A stretch of DNA of 64,000 nucleotides, taken from Paenibacillus sp. BK033 (lineage in GTDB: Bacteria; Bacillota; Bacilli; Paenibacillales; Paenibacillaceae). The translations under genes were made by a program, and so were the position numbers. The stretch spans positions 178,143 through 242,142 of the forward strand of contig NZ_SLVP01000006.1 of assembly GCF_004345425.1 (NCBI RefSeq), written 5' to 3'. The notes under the pieces were generated by a model, which was given only the letters and a program-made list of their open reading frames with translations, did not search any database and was not told the DNA's origin. This document shows positions 18,951 to 28,341 of this stretch, piece by piece. Position 1 is the first letter of the stretch. Each line of letters opens with the position of its first letter.

Positions 18951-20693
18951 TTGAAACCGTTCAACCGGACCGTGTTTAATTCGCTGCACATTAAGCTGAT
19001 AGCCGGAATCTTCCTTATTATTGCCCCGATGGTTTCCTTTCTGATTTATAACAATTTCTATTCGATGGATGTTGTCCGCAATCAGGTTGCGCAGTCAAAC
19101 AGCAATTTGCTCAATCTGTACATGGGCATCATCGACAACAAGCTGAACGATATCGACCAGTACCTGTTAAAATTCGCCGCCGAGGAATCGGGACTGATTC
19201 TTCTCGAGAGCTCCTCCAAAGCGGATGCCGACGGTTACAATTTGGAGCGGATCTGGCTGTTCAGCAAATTGAGAGACAACACGATTTATTACAAAGGGCT
19301 CGACTACTTTTTCGTGTATTCGCCGGTGAACGATGATTTGCTGTTTGCTCCGAAGGTTGCGGGGTCTGCCGATTCGGGTAACGAACCGATTCAAAAGGCG
19401 ATCATCGGATTAATGCGCGAAACCCAGGCTTCGAAGAACGCCGGCTTTTCTTACGACCGATGGGCAGTGCTTCCCATGCAGCAGCAGGATTATCTTCTCC
19501 GCATTCAAAAAATCGGCGGTTTGTACATCGGGGCCGGAGTGAACGCTTCCGAGGTCATGGGCCCTCTTGATCTTCTCGACCTGGGAGACGAGGGAAGGGC
19601 GCTGCTTGTGGATGGAGACCATGCCGCCGTTCAGGACAAGGACTTCATTAACGGACATGGAATCGACTTGGCCTTTCAGTCGGACGACTATCGTCTAACC
19701 GGAAACAAACAGCAATATCTCGTCATCGGGAAAAGTTCAAGCCTGGGGGACTTTGGCCTGGCGGCTGTAGTTCCGGATGATACGATCCTGGAGCGGCTGC
19801 CTTACTTGCAGCGCGTTATTTGGTTAATGGCCACGGGCTCCGTTCTCATCTTGCTTGCGTCGATCTACTTCCTTCGCAGAGTGGTTCTGCTGCCCATCCG
19901 CCGGATTATTACCGCAATGCGCAAGATCAAGGAAGGCTATCTGGAGGCAAGAATACCCGACCGGCCAACCTCCAATGAATTCGAGCTTATGAATGCAACC
20001 TTCAACAGCATGGTGGGCGAGCTCCAGCAATTAAAGATCGATGTTTACGAGGAGCAATTAAACAGTCAGCGCGCGGAGCTTAAACAGCTTCAGCTGCAAA
20101 TCAACCCGCATTTCTTCTTGAACAGCCTGAACGTCGTCTACTATATGGCTCAGGAAAAAAAATACGACCTGATTCAGGAGCTTTCCTTGTCGCTCATTCG
20201 TTATTTCCGGTTCATGTTCCGCAGCCAGACCGATTACGCCTTGCTGCAGGACGAGCTTAGCCTGACCGAGCATTATCTGAAAATCCAAGGCTTCCGGTTC
20301 CCCGGCAGCTTGTCGTACACCGTTACAGCCGAGGAAGGCTTGCTGGACTGCGTGATCCCGCCTTTGATTATTCAGAGCTTTGCCGAGAATACCATCAAGC
20401 ATGCGGTTAACACCGATACGCCGACCCATATTGAAATCGCGATCGGGAAAAAGCCGGAGGCAGGAAAGCTGCATATCCGGTTCCGGGACTCGGGTAACGG
20501 CTTTTCCGAGGACGTCTTAAGGAAGCTGAGCGAAGGAATGAATCTGACGAATGAGGGCGGAGAGCATATCGGCATCTGGAATGTTCGGCGCAGACTGCGT
20601 CTGTTGTATCGTTCGGAGGCGGAAATCACGTTCTCCAATGATCAGGGAGCCGTTATCGATATGATTTTGCCACTGTACAAGGAAACGGGGTAA
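18951..20693 (+). CDS. YesM-type sensor histidine kinase
   Basis: A 580-aa membrane kinase: TM1 at about 10-30, extracellular sensor, TM2 at about 280-300, then HAMP, a His_kinase domain with phospho-acceptor His in QINPHFFLNSLN, and an HATPase domain (FAENTIKHAV, FRDSGNGFSED, IGIWNVRRRL). I favour a TTG start at 18951 because AAGGGGG lies eleven bases before it; the in-frame ATG at 18912 has no ribosome-binding site. The response regulator gene begins 5 bp after the stop. Probably senses an extracellular glycan or the loaded binding protein. Confidence 0.92.
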   Translation: MKPFNRTVFNSLHIKLIAGIFLIIAPMVSFLIYNNFYSMDVVRNQVAQSNSNLLNLYMGIIDNKLNDIDQYLLKFAAEESGLILLESSSKADADGYNLERIWLFSKLRDNTIYYKGLDYFFVYSPVNDDLLFAPKVAGSADSGNEPIQKAIIGLMRETQASKNAGFSYDRWAVLPMQQQDYLLRIQKIGGLYIGAGVNASEVMGPLDLLDLGDEGRALLVDGDHAAVQDKDFINGHGIDLAFQSDDYRLTGNKQQYLVIGKSSSLGDFGLAAVVPDDTILERLPYLQRVIWLMATGSVLILLASIYFLRRVVLLPIRRIITAMRKIKEGYLEARIPDRPTSNEFELMNATFNSMVGELQQLKIDVYEEQLNSQRAELKQLQLQINPHFFLNSLNVVYYMAQEKKYDLIQELSLSLIRYFRFMFRSQTDYALLQDELSLTEHYLKIQGFRFPGSLSYTVTAEEGLLDCVIPPLIIQSFAENTIKHAVNTDTPTHIEIAIGKKPEAGKLHIRFRDSGNGFSEDVLRKLSEGMNLTNEGGEHIGIWNVRRRLRLLYRSEAEITFSNDQGAVIDMILPLYKETG

Positions 20694-20698
20694 GCGCT

Positions 20699-22288
20699 AT
20701 GTACCGGTTATTGATTGTGGATGATGAAGCGATCATTGCGAACGGCATTAAAGCGAGCGTGAATTGGAATTGCGTCAGGGTTACCTCCGTAACGATAGCA
20801 AGCAATGCCAGGCAGGCCAAGGAGAAATTCATGGAGCAGCCGTTTGATATGATGATTTGCGATATCGAGATGCCGCAGGGCAGCGGGCTTGAGCTTTACG
20901 AATGGGTGAAGGAGCATTATCCGCAAGTTGAATGTATCTTTATCACCTGTCATGCCGATTTCCAGTATGCCAAAAAAGCGCTGCAGCTTGGCAGCTTTGA
21001 ATATTTGCTGAAGCCCGTCCCTCCGGATGAGCTGATGCATGTCATGACAAGGCTCATTAACAAAATCAGGGATGAACGGGAAGCAGCCGGCAGAGAGGCG
21101 GAGCGGTTCTGGCAGGATGTGCTCAATCAGGCGATTCCTTCAAGCAGGGATAAAATGATGGAGGTTATCCGGAAGCAGAAGCTGTCTTACACCGGCTCGA
21201 TGGAATTTCTGCCTGTCTTGATTCCGATCTCGCATTGGGAGAAGCCGTTATCCGTCCGCGATGCGCAGCTGATGGAATACGCGCTTCGCAACGCCATGGA
21301 CGAGATTGTCGTGCTGCGCTCTCCCCATGCCCAAATCGTCCGGATCAGTCCGGAGTATTTCATGATTGTATTCCCGCGTGAGAGGGCGGAGGACCATGAT
21401 CGCTTCCGGAAGGAAATTCACGGCCGCTGCATCGATTTTATTAAAGGCTGCAATCAATATTTGGGGTGCCATTTGTCCTGTTATTTCGGTAAGCCCGTTC
21501 CGATGCATGAAGTTCGGAATATGGCCGAGCAGTTAATGGCCTTCAAGAAAAATCAGGTCAATATTGTGGACCGCGTTATTTTCTATAACGGGAAATTGAA
21601 AGACGAATGCGAATGCCATCAGATTCCTCTGCCTCCGATCCCCGTTTGGTCGGAGCTGATCAAGCAGGGGAATATGAAGAAGGTCATCGATGAGGCGCAG
21701 CATTATCTCGATAATTTGAAGCGGATCGACAACCTAGGGGTAAAGGGGCTGCAGCGCTTCTATCAAAATTTTCTGCAGATGATGTTTTATGCGCTGCAGC
21801 AGCATGGCATGCGCGCGGACGAAATCTTCTCGGATCATTTGACGCCAGCGCGGTCTTTGGCCGCTATCCGCAGCGTAAATGATCTGCAGAGCTGGGTGAA
21901 AGGGATGCTTGAGGCTGCCCTTGAGCATATCAACAAGGTCGACTCGCGCGAGACGATTATCGAGAAGATCAAGCGGTATATTGCTCTTAATCTCGATCAG
22001 GAGCTGTCGAGGCAATATATTGCCGATTATGTCGGGCTAAGTCCTGACTATATCGTGAAGCTGTTCAAGAAAGAGACGGGCTTGTCCGTATCCGATTATA
22101 TTTTGACCGAGCGGATCAAGCTTGCCAAAGAGCTGCTGGCCAAAACGGATACAACGGTCAGCAACGTTGCCCTGGCGGTAGGATTCTGCAATTTCTCGTA
22201 TTTCTCCACGCTGTTCAAGAAGGAAGTAGCGATGACGCCCCAGGAGTATCGGAGGGAAAATCAGCCGGCGATGAAGCTCTGCAAGTAG
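20699..22288 (+). CDS. YesN-type response regulator, AraC DNA-binding domain
   Basis: A 529-aa partner of the adjacent kinase. The receiver domain (1-120) has acidic pair Asp8/Asp9, phospho-acceptor Asp55 (MMICDIEMPQGSG) and Lys in LLKPV. A ~280-residue linker follows. The C-terminal AraC/XylS domain (about 420-525) reads SRQYIADYVGLSPDYIVKLFKKETG ... VALAVGFCNFSYFSTLFKKE and ends MTPQEYRRE. It likely binds the spaced CGGA elements at 22299-22342 and 24304-24347 to activate the importer genes. Confidence 0.95.
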   Translation: MYRLLIVDDEAIIANGIKASVNWNCVRVTSVTIASNARQAKEKFMEQPFDMMICDIEMPQGSGLELYEWVKEHYPQVECIFITCHADFQYAKKALQLGSFEYLLKPVPPDELMHVMTRLINKIRDEREAAGREAERFWQDVLNQAIPSSRDKMMEVIRKQKLSYTGSMEFLPVLIPISHWEKPLSVRDAQLMEYALRNAMDEIVVLRSPHAQIVRISPEYFMIVFPRERAEDHDRFRKEIHGRCIDFIKGCNQYLGCHLSCYFGKPVPMHEVRNMAEQLMAFKKNQVNIVDRVIFYNGKLKDECECHQIPLPPIPVWSELIKQGNMKKVIDEAQHYLDNLKRIDNLGVKGLQRFYQNFLQMMFYALQQHGMRADEIFSDHLTPARSLAAIRSVNDLQSWVKGMLEAALEHINKVDSRETIIEKIKRYIALNLDQELSRQYIADYVGLSPDYIVKLFKKETGLSVSDYILTERIKLAKELLAKTDTTVSNVALAVGFCNFSYFSTLFKKEVAMTPQEYRRENQPAMKLCK

Positions 22289-22298
22289 ACTTGCCCCA

Positions 22299-22342
22299 TG
22301 TCGGAAACTCGAAAACAGGATGACGGATTCTTGGAAGCCCGG
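22299..22342 (+). promoter_or_regulatory. Operator-like element upstream of the LplB-type permease gene
   Basis: TGTCGGAAA (offset 0), GACGGA (offset 23) and AAGCCCGG (offset 36) recur with identical spacing at 24304-24347. TGTCGGAAA and TGACGGATT form a direct repeat with 22-bp period, about two helical turns, as AraC-type proteins prefer. Confidence 0.6.
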
Positions 22343-22408
22343 GCAGCATTCCTTAAGCTACTATGAAGCTATGAAGAACAATCATCCTAAAAAGAGGTGG
22401 TCAAGTCC

Positions 22409-23392
22409 GTGAATGCCAATACTCGAATTGCTGCCGTGGAGCAGGTCTCAATGCGGACGAAGAAGCGTTCGGCCTTTGCCGTGAAGCTGAAGAGGATTAT
22501 GAAATACCGGGCTCTCATTTTAATGGCGCTGCCGGGTCTGCTGTATCTGTTCATTAACAACTATTTGCCGATGTTTGGCATCGTGATCGCTTTCAAAGAC
22601 ATTAACTTTGCGAAAGGAATCATGGGAAGCGATTGGATCGGCTTTAAAAATTTCGAATATCTCTTCAAGACGAGAGATGCTTATGTCATCACTAGGAATA
22701 CGCTGCTGTACAACATCGTGTTTATCGTGCTGAACACAACGATCGCGTTTGCCCTCGCCATTATGCTTAACGAGATTCGCAAGCGTTTTCTATCCAGAAC
22801 GTATCAGACGCTTATCTTGCTGCCGTATCTGATCTCCATGGTTATCGTCGGCTACCTGGTGCTTGGCTTCCTGGATGTCGAGAATGGCTTTATGAACAAA
22901 ACGCTGCTTCCCATGCTTGGCATGGAGCCGATCTCGTGGTACTCCGAAACGAAGTATTGGCCTTGGATTCTGACGATCGTTAACGTATGGAAAGGCGTCG
23001 GCAATTTGTGCATTATTTACTTGGCGGCAATCATCGGCATCGACCAGGAATATTACGAAGCGGCTACGATCGACGGAGCGAATCGGTGGCAGCAGGTGGT
23101 TAGAATTACTTTCCCTCTCGTCCTGCCGGTCATCACGATCATGACGCTGCTGGCCATCGGCCGGATCTTCTACTCCGACTTCGGCTTGTTCTACCAGGTA
23201 CCGCTCAATACAGGCTCGCTTATGCCGGTAACCAATACGATTGATACGTACGTCTACCGCGCTTTGATTAATCTGGGGGATATCGGAATGTCCTCGGCAG
23301 CCGGTCTCTATCAGGCTCTGGTCGGCTTTATCCTCGTCATCGTTTCGAATGCGGTCGTGCGCAAATTCAACAAGGACAACGCTTTGTTCTAG
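22409..23392 (+). CDS. Carbohydrate ABC transporter permease (LplB/YteP type)
   Basis: A 327-aa permease with six predicted membrane helices. LplB hallmarks include ALPGLLYLFINNYLPMFGIVIAFKDINF and EAA loop EYYEAATIDGANRWQQVVRITFPLV. GTG at 22409 is chosen as start because AAAGAGGTGG lies eight bases ahead; the in-frame GTG at 22397 overlaps that site. Followed by the LplC-type subunit after 15 bp. Confidence 0.95.
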   Translation: MNANTRIAAVEQVSMRTKKRSAFAVKLKRIMKYRALILMALPGLLYLFINNYLPMFGIVIAFKDINFAKGIMGSDWIGFKNFEYLFKTRDAYVITRNTLLYNIVFIVLNTTIAFALAIMLNEIRKRFLSRTYQTLILLPYLISMVIVGYLVLGFLDVENGFMNKTLLPMLGMEPISWYSETKYWPWILTIVNVWKGVGNLCIIYLAAIIGIDQEYYEAATIDGANRWQQVVRITFPLVLPVITIMTLLAIGRIFYSDFGLFYQVPLNTGSLMPVTNTIDTYVYRALINLGDIGMSSAAGLYQALVGFILVIVSNAVVRKFNKDNALF

Positions 23393-23407
23393 AAAGGGGA
23401 AGGTTAT

Positions 23408-24298
23408 ATGCAATCATCCGCTAGAGTTTATCAATGGCTCATCAACCTCGTCATGCTCGTATTTACGCTGTTCTGCTTGATGCCGATTTGGCTGCTGTTT
23501 TCTTCCTCCTTGACCGACGATATGGAGCTTGTCCGCAGCGGTTATGCTTTTTTTCCGGATAAAATCAGCTTCTCGGCCTATCAATATTTATGGAATACGT
23601 CTTCCGAGATTGCCAGAGCCTACGGCATTACGATCCTTACGACGGTTATTGGCACGGCAGCCGGCTTGTCGCTTACCGCCATGGTGGCGTACCCGCTCTC
23701 GCGCATCGAGATGCCTTTCCGCAATTCGCTCGCTTTCTACGTCTTTTTCACGATGCTGTTTAACGGGGGGCTTGTGCCTTCGTATCTGCTGTACACGAAT
23801 TACTTCGATTTCAAAAATACGCTTCTCGCCCTCATAATCCCGGGTTTGCTGATGAACGGATTTTTCATTATTCTGATGCGCACCTTCTTTGCGACCTCCA
23901 TCCCGACGGCGATTATTGAATCCGCCTATATCGACGGGGCGAAGGAATGGAAAATCTTCTACCGGATCGTGCTGCCGCTCTCGACTCCGGTGCTGGCTAC
24001 GGTAGGCCTCTTCTATGTCATTCTGTACTGGAACGACTGGTTTAACGGCCTCATTTATTTAACGGACAGTAAGTATTACAGCTTGCAAAATCTGCTTAAC
24101 CGGATCTTGCTGGATATTCAATACCTTCAATCTTCCACCCAAGCAGGCAGCCAGACGAGCGACCTCGCAGCCAGAATACCGCTCGCTTCGATGCGGATGG
24201 CGATGGCGGTGATCGGAGTTATTCCGCTGCTCCTTGCGTATCCGTTCTTCCAGAAATATTTTGCGAAAGGCCTGACGGTCGGAGCCGTAAAAGGATAA
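23408..24298 (+). CDS. Carbohydrate ABC transporter permease (LplC/YtcP type)
   Basis: A 296-aa second permease subunit, with EAA loop IIESAYIDGAKEWKIFYRIVLPLSTPVLAT and the class-typical end KYFAKGLTVGAVKG. Same length as its cluster 1 counterpart at 6937-7827, but clearly diverged. GAAAGGGGAAGG precedes its ATG. No ATPase gene is present in the cluster. Confidence 0.95.
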   Translation: MQSSARVYQWLINLVMLVFTLFCLMPIWLLFSSSLTDDMELVRSGYAFFPDKISFSAYQYLWNTSSEIARAYGITILTTVIGTAAGLSLTAMVAYPLSRIEMPFRNSLAFYVFFTMLFNGGLVPSYLLYTNYFDFKNTLLALIIPGLLMNGFFIILMRTFFATSIPTAIIESAYIDGAKEWKIFYRIVLPLSTPVLATVGLFYVILYWNDWFNGLIYLTDSKYYSLQNLLNRILLDIQYLQSSTQAGSQTSDLAARIPLASMRMAMAVIGVIPLLLAYPFFQKYFAKGLTVGAVKG

Positions 24299-24303
24299 CG
24301 GCC

Positions 24304-24347
24304 TGTCGGAAAATGAAAAGCAGCCGGACGGAATTGTGAAAGCCCGG
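24304..24347 (+). promoter_or_regulatory. Second operator-like element, upstream of the binding-lipoprotein gene
   Basis: TGTCGGAAA, GACGGA and AAGCCCGG occur at offsets 0, 23 and 36, exactly as at 22299-22342. Indicates a separate regulated promoter for the lipoprotein gene. Confidence 0.6.
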
Positions 24348-24373
24348 TTTACCGCTTTCCGTTATCCTAATCT

Positions 24374-24388
24374 ATGCAATCGCTTACA
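24374..24388. promoter_or_regulatory. Candidate cre site (CcpA)
   Basis: ATGCAATCGCTTACA fits the relaxed cre consensus WTGNAANCGNWNNCW at every position. It lies between the operator-like element and the lipoprotein ribosome-binding site, where CcpA binding would act as a roadblock under glucose. Confidence 0.55.
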
Positions 24389-24415
24389 GATCAATATTTT
24401 TGGGAGGTCATTGGG

Positions 24416-25981
24416 ATGAAAAAGATGCGTTCCGTAAGTTTGGCTTTAGCGCTGTCCTTGTCCGTTACGGCACTCGGCGCGTGCAGCGGCGGAGGAAACA
24501 ACGGTTCGGGTGGCGGAAATGGCGGCACGGCAAGCAACGGTTCAGGCACGGAAGCAAGCAGCTCGAATGGGGGCGGAAGCCAGGCGCTGAAGCCGGTGAA
24601 GCTGGTTATGGTCTTTCCGGCTGCGGGAGAGCCCAAGGATATGCAGCTTGTCTCCGACGAGATCAACAAGATTACGAAAGAGAAAATCAACGCCACGGTT
24701 AAGCTTGTTCCGATCGGGTGGGGAGCCTGGACGCAGCAAAGGACGCTAATGATGTCGGGCAAAGAGCAGGTGGACTTGATTCTGAGCGGCCTCGGAACGT
24801 ACAGCCAGGATGTAGCGAAAGGCCAGTTTCTGGAGCTTAACGATTATTTGGAGAAGGAAGGCAACGGCATTAAGCAAGCGCTGGACAACCTGGACCCCGG
24901 CTTCCTGAACGCAACGAAGATCGACGGCAAAATTTACGCCGTTCCGAGCATCAGGGATTTGGCGGCGGACTTCGGCATTACGATGCGCAAGGATCTGGTA
25001 GACAAATATAACATCGACATAACCTCGATCAAATCGCTTGACGATTTGGATGCGATCTTCAAAACGATTAAGGAGAATGAGCCGGACATCGTTCCGACCG
25101 TGAAGTATGGCCAATCGATTATCGACATTTACGTGCGAAGCGCGTTTGATACTTTAAGCGACGGGTTCGGCGTCCTTCCCGGCAATGATAATAACTTGAA
25201 GCTCGTTGACATGTATGAGGCACCGGAATATAAAGAAATGCTGAATACGGTAAGAAGATGGTATTTGGCCGGCTACATTGCGAAGGATGCGGCGACAAGC
25301 ACGGAAACGCAATACAACATGGTGAAAGCGGGCAAAGCGTTCTCGTGGATTTCCCATATGAAGCCGGGAATTGAAACGCAGGAGTCCAGAAATACGGCTA
25401 GAGAGATGGTATCGGTTCACTTCAAACCGGCTATTTCAACGACGAGCGATATCACCTCCATTATGTGGAGCGTAGCAAGAAACTCCGCGGATCCTTCGCG
25501 GGCTATGATGCTGCTTAATCTGCTGTATACGGACAAGGACCTCATTAATCTGTTTGACTACGGTATTGAAGGCAAGCACTACACGAAAGTATCGGACAAC
25601 GTGATCGATTTCCCTCAAGGCGTCGATGCGACCAACTCCGGCTATAACCTTCAACTGGGCTGGATGTTTGGCAATCAGTCGCTCTCCTACATCTGGAATG
25701 GAGATAGTCCGAATCTGTGGAACGATTTGATGGAGTTCAACAAGAACGCTACGAAATCGAAAGCGATGGGCTTTATCTTTAATGCCGATGCCGTGAAATC
25801 GGAAATTGCGGCCGTAACGAACGTTACGAATCAATATAAGGTCGCTCTTGAAACGGGTACGGTTGACCCGGAGACCCAGCTGCCGAAGTTTATTGACCAG
25901 TTGAAAGCGGCGGGTATCGATAAAATCATCGCGGAAAAGCAAAAGCAGCTGGATGCATGGGCTGCATCAAACGGTAATTAG
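24416..25981 (+). CDS. Extracellular solute-binding lipoprotein (LipO type)
   Basis: A 521-aa binding protein for the cluster 2 importer. ATG at 24416 has GGGAGGT eight bases upstream and gives a lipoprotein signal with lipobox LGAC (Cys23). A ~30-residue Gly/Ser/Asn-rich linker follows, then the binding fold (VKLVMVFPAAGEPKDMQLV, MSGKEQVDLILSG, IYAVPSIRDLAADFGITMRKDLVDKY), typical of Paenibacillus LipO-like proteins. Ligand unknown; the flanking GH3 genes suggest a beta-linked oligosaccharide. Confidence 0.94.
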   Translation: MKKMRSVSLALALSLSVTALGACSGGGNNGSGGGNGGTASNGSGTEASSSNGGGSQALKPVKLVMVFPAAGEPKDMQLVSDEINKITKEKINATVKLVPIGWGAWTQQRTLMMSGKEQVDLILSGLGTYSQDVAKGQFLELNDYLEKEGNGIKQALDNLDPGFLNATKIDGKIYAVPSIRDLAADFGITMRKDLVDKYNIDITSIKSLDDLDAIFKTIKENEPDIVPTVKYGQSIIDIYVRSAFDTLSDGFGVLPGNDNNLKLVDMYEAPEYKEMLNTVRRWYLAGYIAKDAATSTETQYNMVKAGKAFSWISHMKPGIETQESRNTAREMVSVHFKPAISTTSDITSIMWSVARNSADPSRAMMLLNLLYTDKDLINLFDYGIEGKHYTKVSDNVIDFPQGVDATNSGYNLQLGWMFGNQSLSYIWNGDSPNLWNDLMEFNKNATKSKAMGFIFNADAVKSEIAAVTNVTNQYKVALETGTVDPETQLPKFIDQLKAAGIDKIIAEKQKQLDAWAASNGN

Positions 25982-26063
25982 TTAATGCTTTCGAAGCAAG
26001 AATTATCATGAGTGGCAATAATTGGGCCGCTTGTGTGACAATTCTTTTTAGGAGGTCCCTTGA

Positions 26064-28337
26064 ATGAAGAATCCGATCGCTGCAACGCTTGAACCGGCAA
26101 CTATTCAATATGTGTCCAACGAAGGCGGTCCAACGCTGGGGTATTGCCCGGCTTCCGGCGTTCGCATTCTCGAACAGGACGGTCTTAAATTTAAGGATTT
26201 AAGCAAGGACGGACAATTGCATCCCTACGAGGATTGGAGGCTGACGGCGGACGAACGGGCGCGGGATCTCGCCTCCCGGATGACGATTGAGCAGATTGCC
26301 GGACTTATGCTGTACAGCAGCCATCAGAACGTGCCCTCCCCAAGCGTCGGATTTTTTACGGGAACCTATGGCGGCAAGCCATTCGAGGAAGCCGGAGTAA
26401 AGGCATGGACGCTTAGCGACCAGCAGGCAGCCTTTCTCGCGCGGGATTACGTACGGCATGTTCTCGTCATGGCGATTAGCGGCAATAGGGACGGCGCGCT
26501 TTGGAGCAACCAGATGCAAGCTTTTGCGGAAGCCGAAAGCTTGGGCATCCCGGTAAACATCAGCTCGGATCCCCGCCATGGCATCGATATCGGCGCGGAA
26601 TTTACCGGCGGAGCCGGGAGCCGCATCTCGAAGTGGCCGGAGACGCTTGGACTTGCCGCAACCTTCGACCCTGGCATCGTCCGGCAGTTCGGGGAAGTCG
26701 CTTCCCGCGAATATCGCGCGCTTGGCATCGCGACGGCCTTATCGCCGCAAATCGATATCGCGACGGATCCGCGCTGGTTCCGGTTCAGCGGCACGTTTGG
26801 CGAGGATCCTCTTCTGTCGACGGATATGGCCCGTGCCTATGTGGACGGGTTCCAGACATCGGATGCCGAATCTGCGGACGGCTGGGGGCCGGGCAGCGTC
26901 AACGCGATGGTGAAGCATTGGCCGGGCGGCGGTTCGGGAGAAGGCGGAAGGGACGCGCATTTCGGATTCGGCAAATACGCCGTCTATCCCGGCAATAACT
27001 TCGAGGAGCATCTCGAGCCGTTCGTGAGCGGTGCTTTCAAGCTGGAGGGCAAGACCGGCGAAGCTTCCGCGGTGATGCCTTATTATACGATTTCGCACGG
27101 ACGGGATGACGTATATGGCGAGAACGTAGGCAATTCGTACAATAAATATCTGATTACCGGCCTGCTTCGCGAGAAATACGGCTATGACGGCGTTGTTTGC
27201 ACGGACTGGAACATTACGGCCGACGAGGGAACAGCCATTGAATCCATGTTTGGCGGGAAATCATGGGGCGTGGAAGGACTTTCCGTCGCCGAACGCCATT
27301 ACAAGCTGCTTATGGCCGGCGTTGACCAGTTCGGCGGCAACAATGATTCGCTGCCCGTGCTGGAAGCGTATCGGATGGGCGTCCGCGAACACGGAGAGGC
27401 CGATATGCGGGAACGTTTCGAGAAATCGGCGGTCCGCTTGCTGAAGAACATTTTCCGCGTTGGCTTGTTCGAGAATCCTTACCTCGACGCGGAGCAAAGC
27501 GAGAGGCTTGTCGCAAGCGAGCCTTTCGTGAGCGCAGGCCACGAAGCGCAGCTCAAATCGGTGGTCATGGTGAAAAATAAAAATCGAGTGCTGCCGCTTA
27601 AGCCACGCAGCCGCGTGTATATTCCAAGCCGCTATACGGCGCCGGAGAAGCATTTTATCGGATTTACGATCCCGGAGCGCGATGAATCTCCAATCGATCT
27701 TGGACTCGCCGAACAGTTTTTCGATATCGTTGAGGATCCGGGCGATGCGGATTTTGCCATCGTGGCGATTCGCGGAGCGAAAGCGGGATTGGGCTACAGC
27801 CGGGAGGATGCGGCTGGCGGAGGCAACGGCTATGTGCCGATCAGCCTGCAATACAGGCCTTATACGGCGGAACATGCTCGCGAGACAAGTCTAGCAGGGG
27901 ATGCCAGAGAGCGGGATGTGTTAAACCGTTCGTACAAAGGCAAAACCGTAACGACGCATAACGAGTCCGATCTGGATCTGGTGCTGGATACGAAGCGCAG
28001 GATGGGAGAAAAGCCGGTTATCGTCACGCTGTTTCTCGTCAATCCGACGGTTATGGAAGAGTTCGAAGCTTCCGTCGATGCGATTCTCGTTCACTTCGGT
28101 TCCAGCGACAAGGCGATGCTGGAGCTGCTGTCCGGTCAAGCGGAGCCATCCGGCCTGCTGCCGCTGCAGCTGCCGGCGATTATGAGAACGGTTGAAGAAC
28201 AGTTCGAGGATGTGCCTCATGACATGGTATGCCACGTCGATGCCGAGCGCCATGCGTATGATTTCGGCTTCGGCATGAACTGGCAAGGCGTCATCGAAGA
28301 CGACCGTACGCGGAAATACGGCAGGCAGCGATCATAA
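26064..28337 (+). CDS. GH3 family glycoside hydrolase
   Basis: A 757-aa cytoplasmic GH3 enzyme, distinct from the one at 14455. A ~50-residue N-terminal extension precedes the barrel (WRLTADERARDLASRMTIEQIAGLM). SSDPRHG, KHWPGGGSGEGGRDAH and nucleophile Asp381 in GVVCTDWNITADEG mark the catalytic domain. The C-terminal sandwich carries KNKNRVLPLKPRSRVYIP. It lacks the FnIII-like C-terminus of the first GH3. The leader contains the recurrent GCTTTCGAAGCAAGAATT ... AATTCTTTTTAGGAGG motif. Last gene of cluster 2. Confidence 0.92.
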   Translation: MKNPIAATLEPATIQYVSNEGGPTLGYCPASGVRILEQDGLKFKDLSKDGQLHPYEDWRLTADERARDLASRMTIEQIAGLMLYSSHQNVPSPSVGFFTGTYGGKPFEEAGVKAWTLSDQQAAFLARDYVRHVLVMAISGNRDGALWSNQMQAFAEAESLGIPVNISSDPRHGIDIGAEFTGGAGSRISKWPETLGLAATFDPGIVRQFGEVASREYRALGIATALSPQIDIATDPRWFRFSGTFGEDPLLSTDMARAYVDGFQTSDAESADGWGPGSVNAMVKHWPGGGSGEGGRDAHFGFGKYAVYPGNNFEEHLEPFVSGAFKLEGKTGEASAVMPYYTISHGRDDVYGENVGNSYNKYLITGLLREKYGYDGVVCTDWNITADEGTAIESMFGGKSWGVEGLSVAERHYKLLMAGVDQFGGNNDSLPVLEAYRMGVREHGEADMRERFEKSAVRLLKNIFRVGLFENPYLDAEQSERLVASEPFVSAGHEAQLKSVVMVKNKNRVLPLKPRSRVYIPSRYTAPEKHFIGFTIPERDESPIDLGLAEQFFDIVEDPGDADFAIVAIRGAKAGLGYSREDAAGGGNGYVPISLQYRPYTAEHARETSLAGDARERDVLNRSYKGKTVTTHNESDLDLVLDTKRRMGEKPVIVTLFLVNPTVMEEFEASVDAILVHFGSSDKAMLELLSGQAEPSGLLPLQLPAIMRTVEEQFEDVPHDMVCHVDAERHAYDFGFGMNWQGVIEDDRTRKYGRQRS

Positions 28338-28341
28338 CAGT

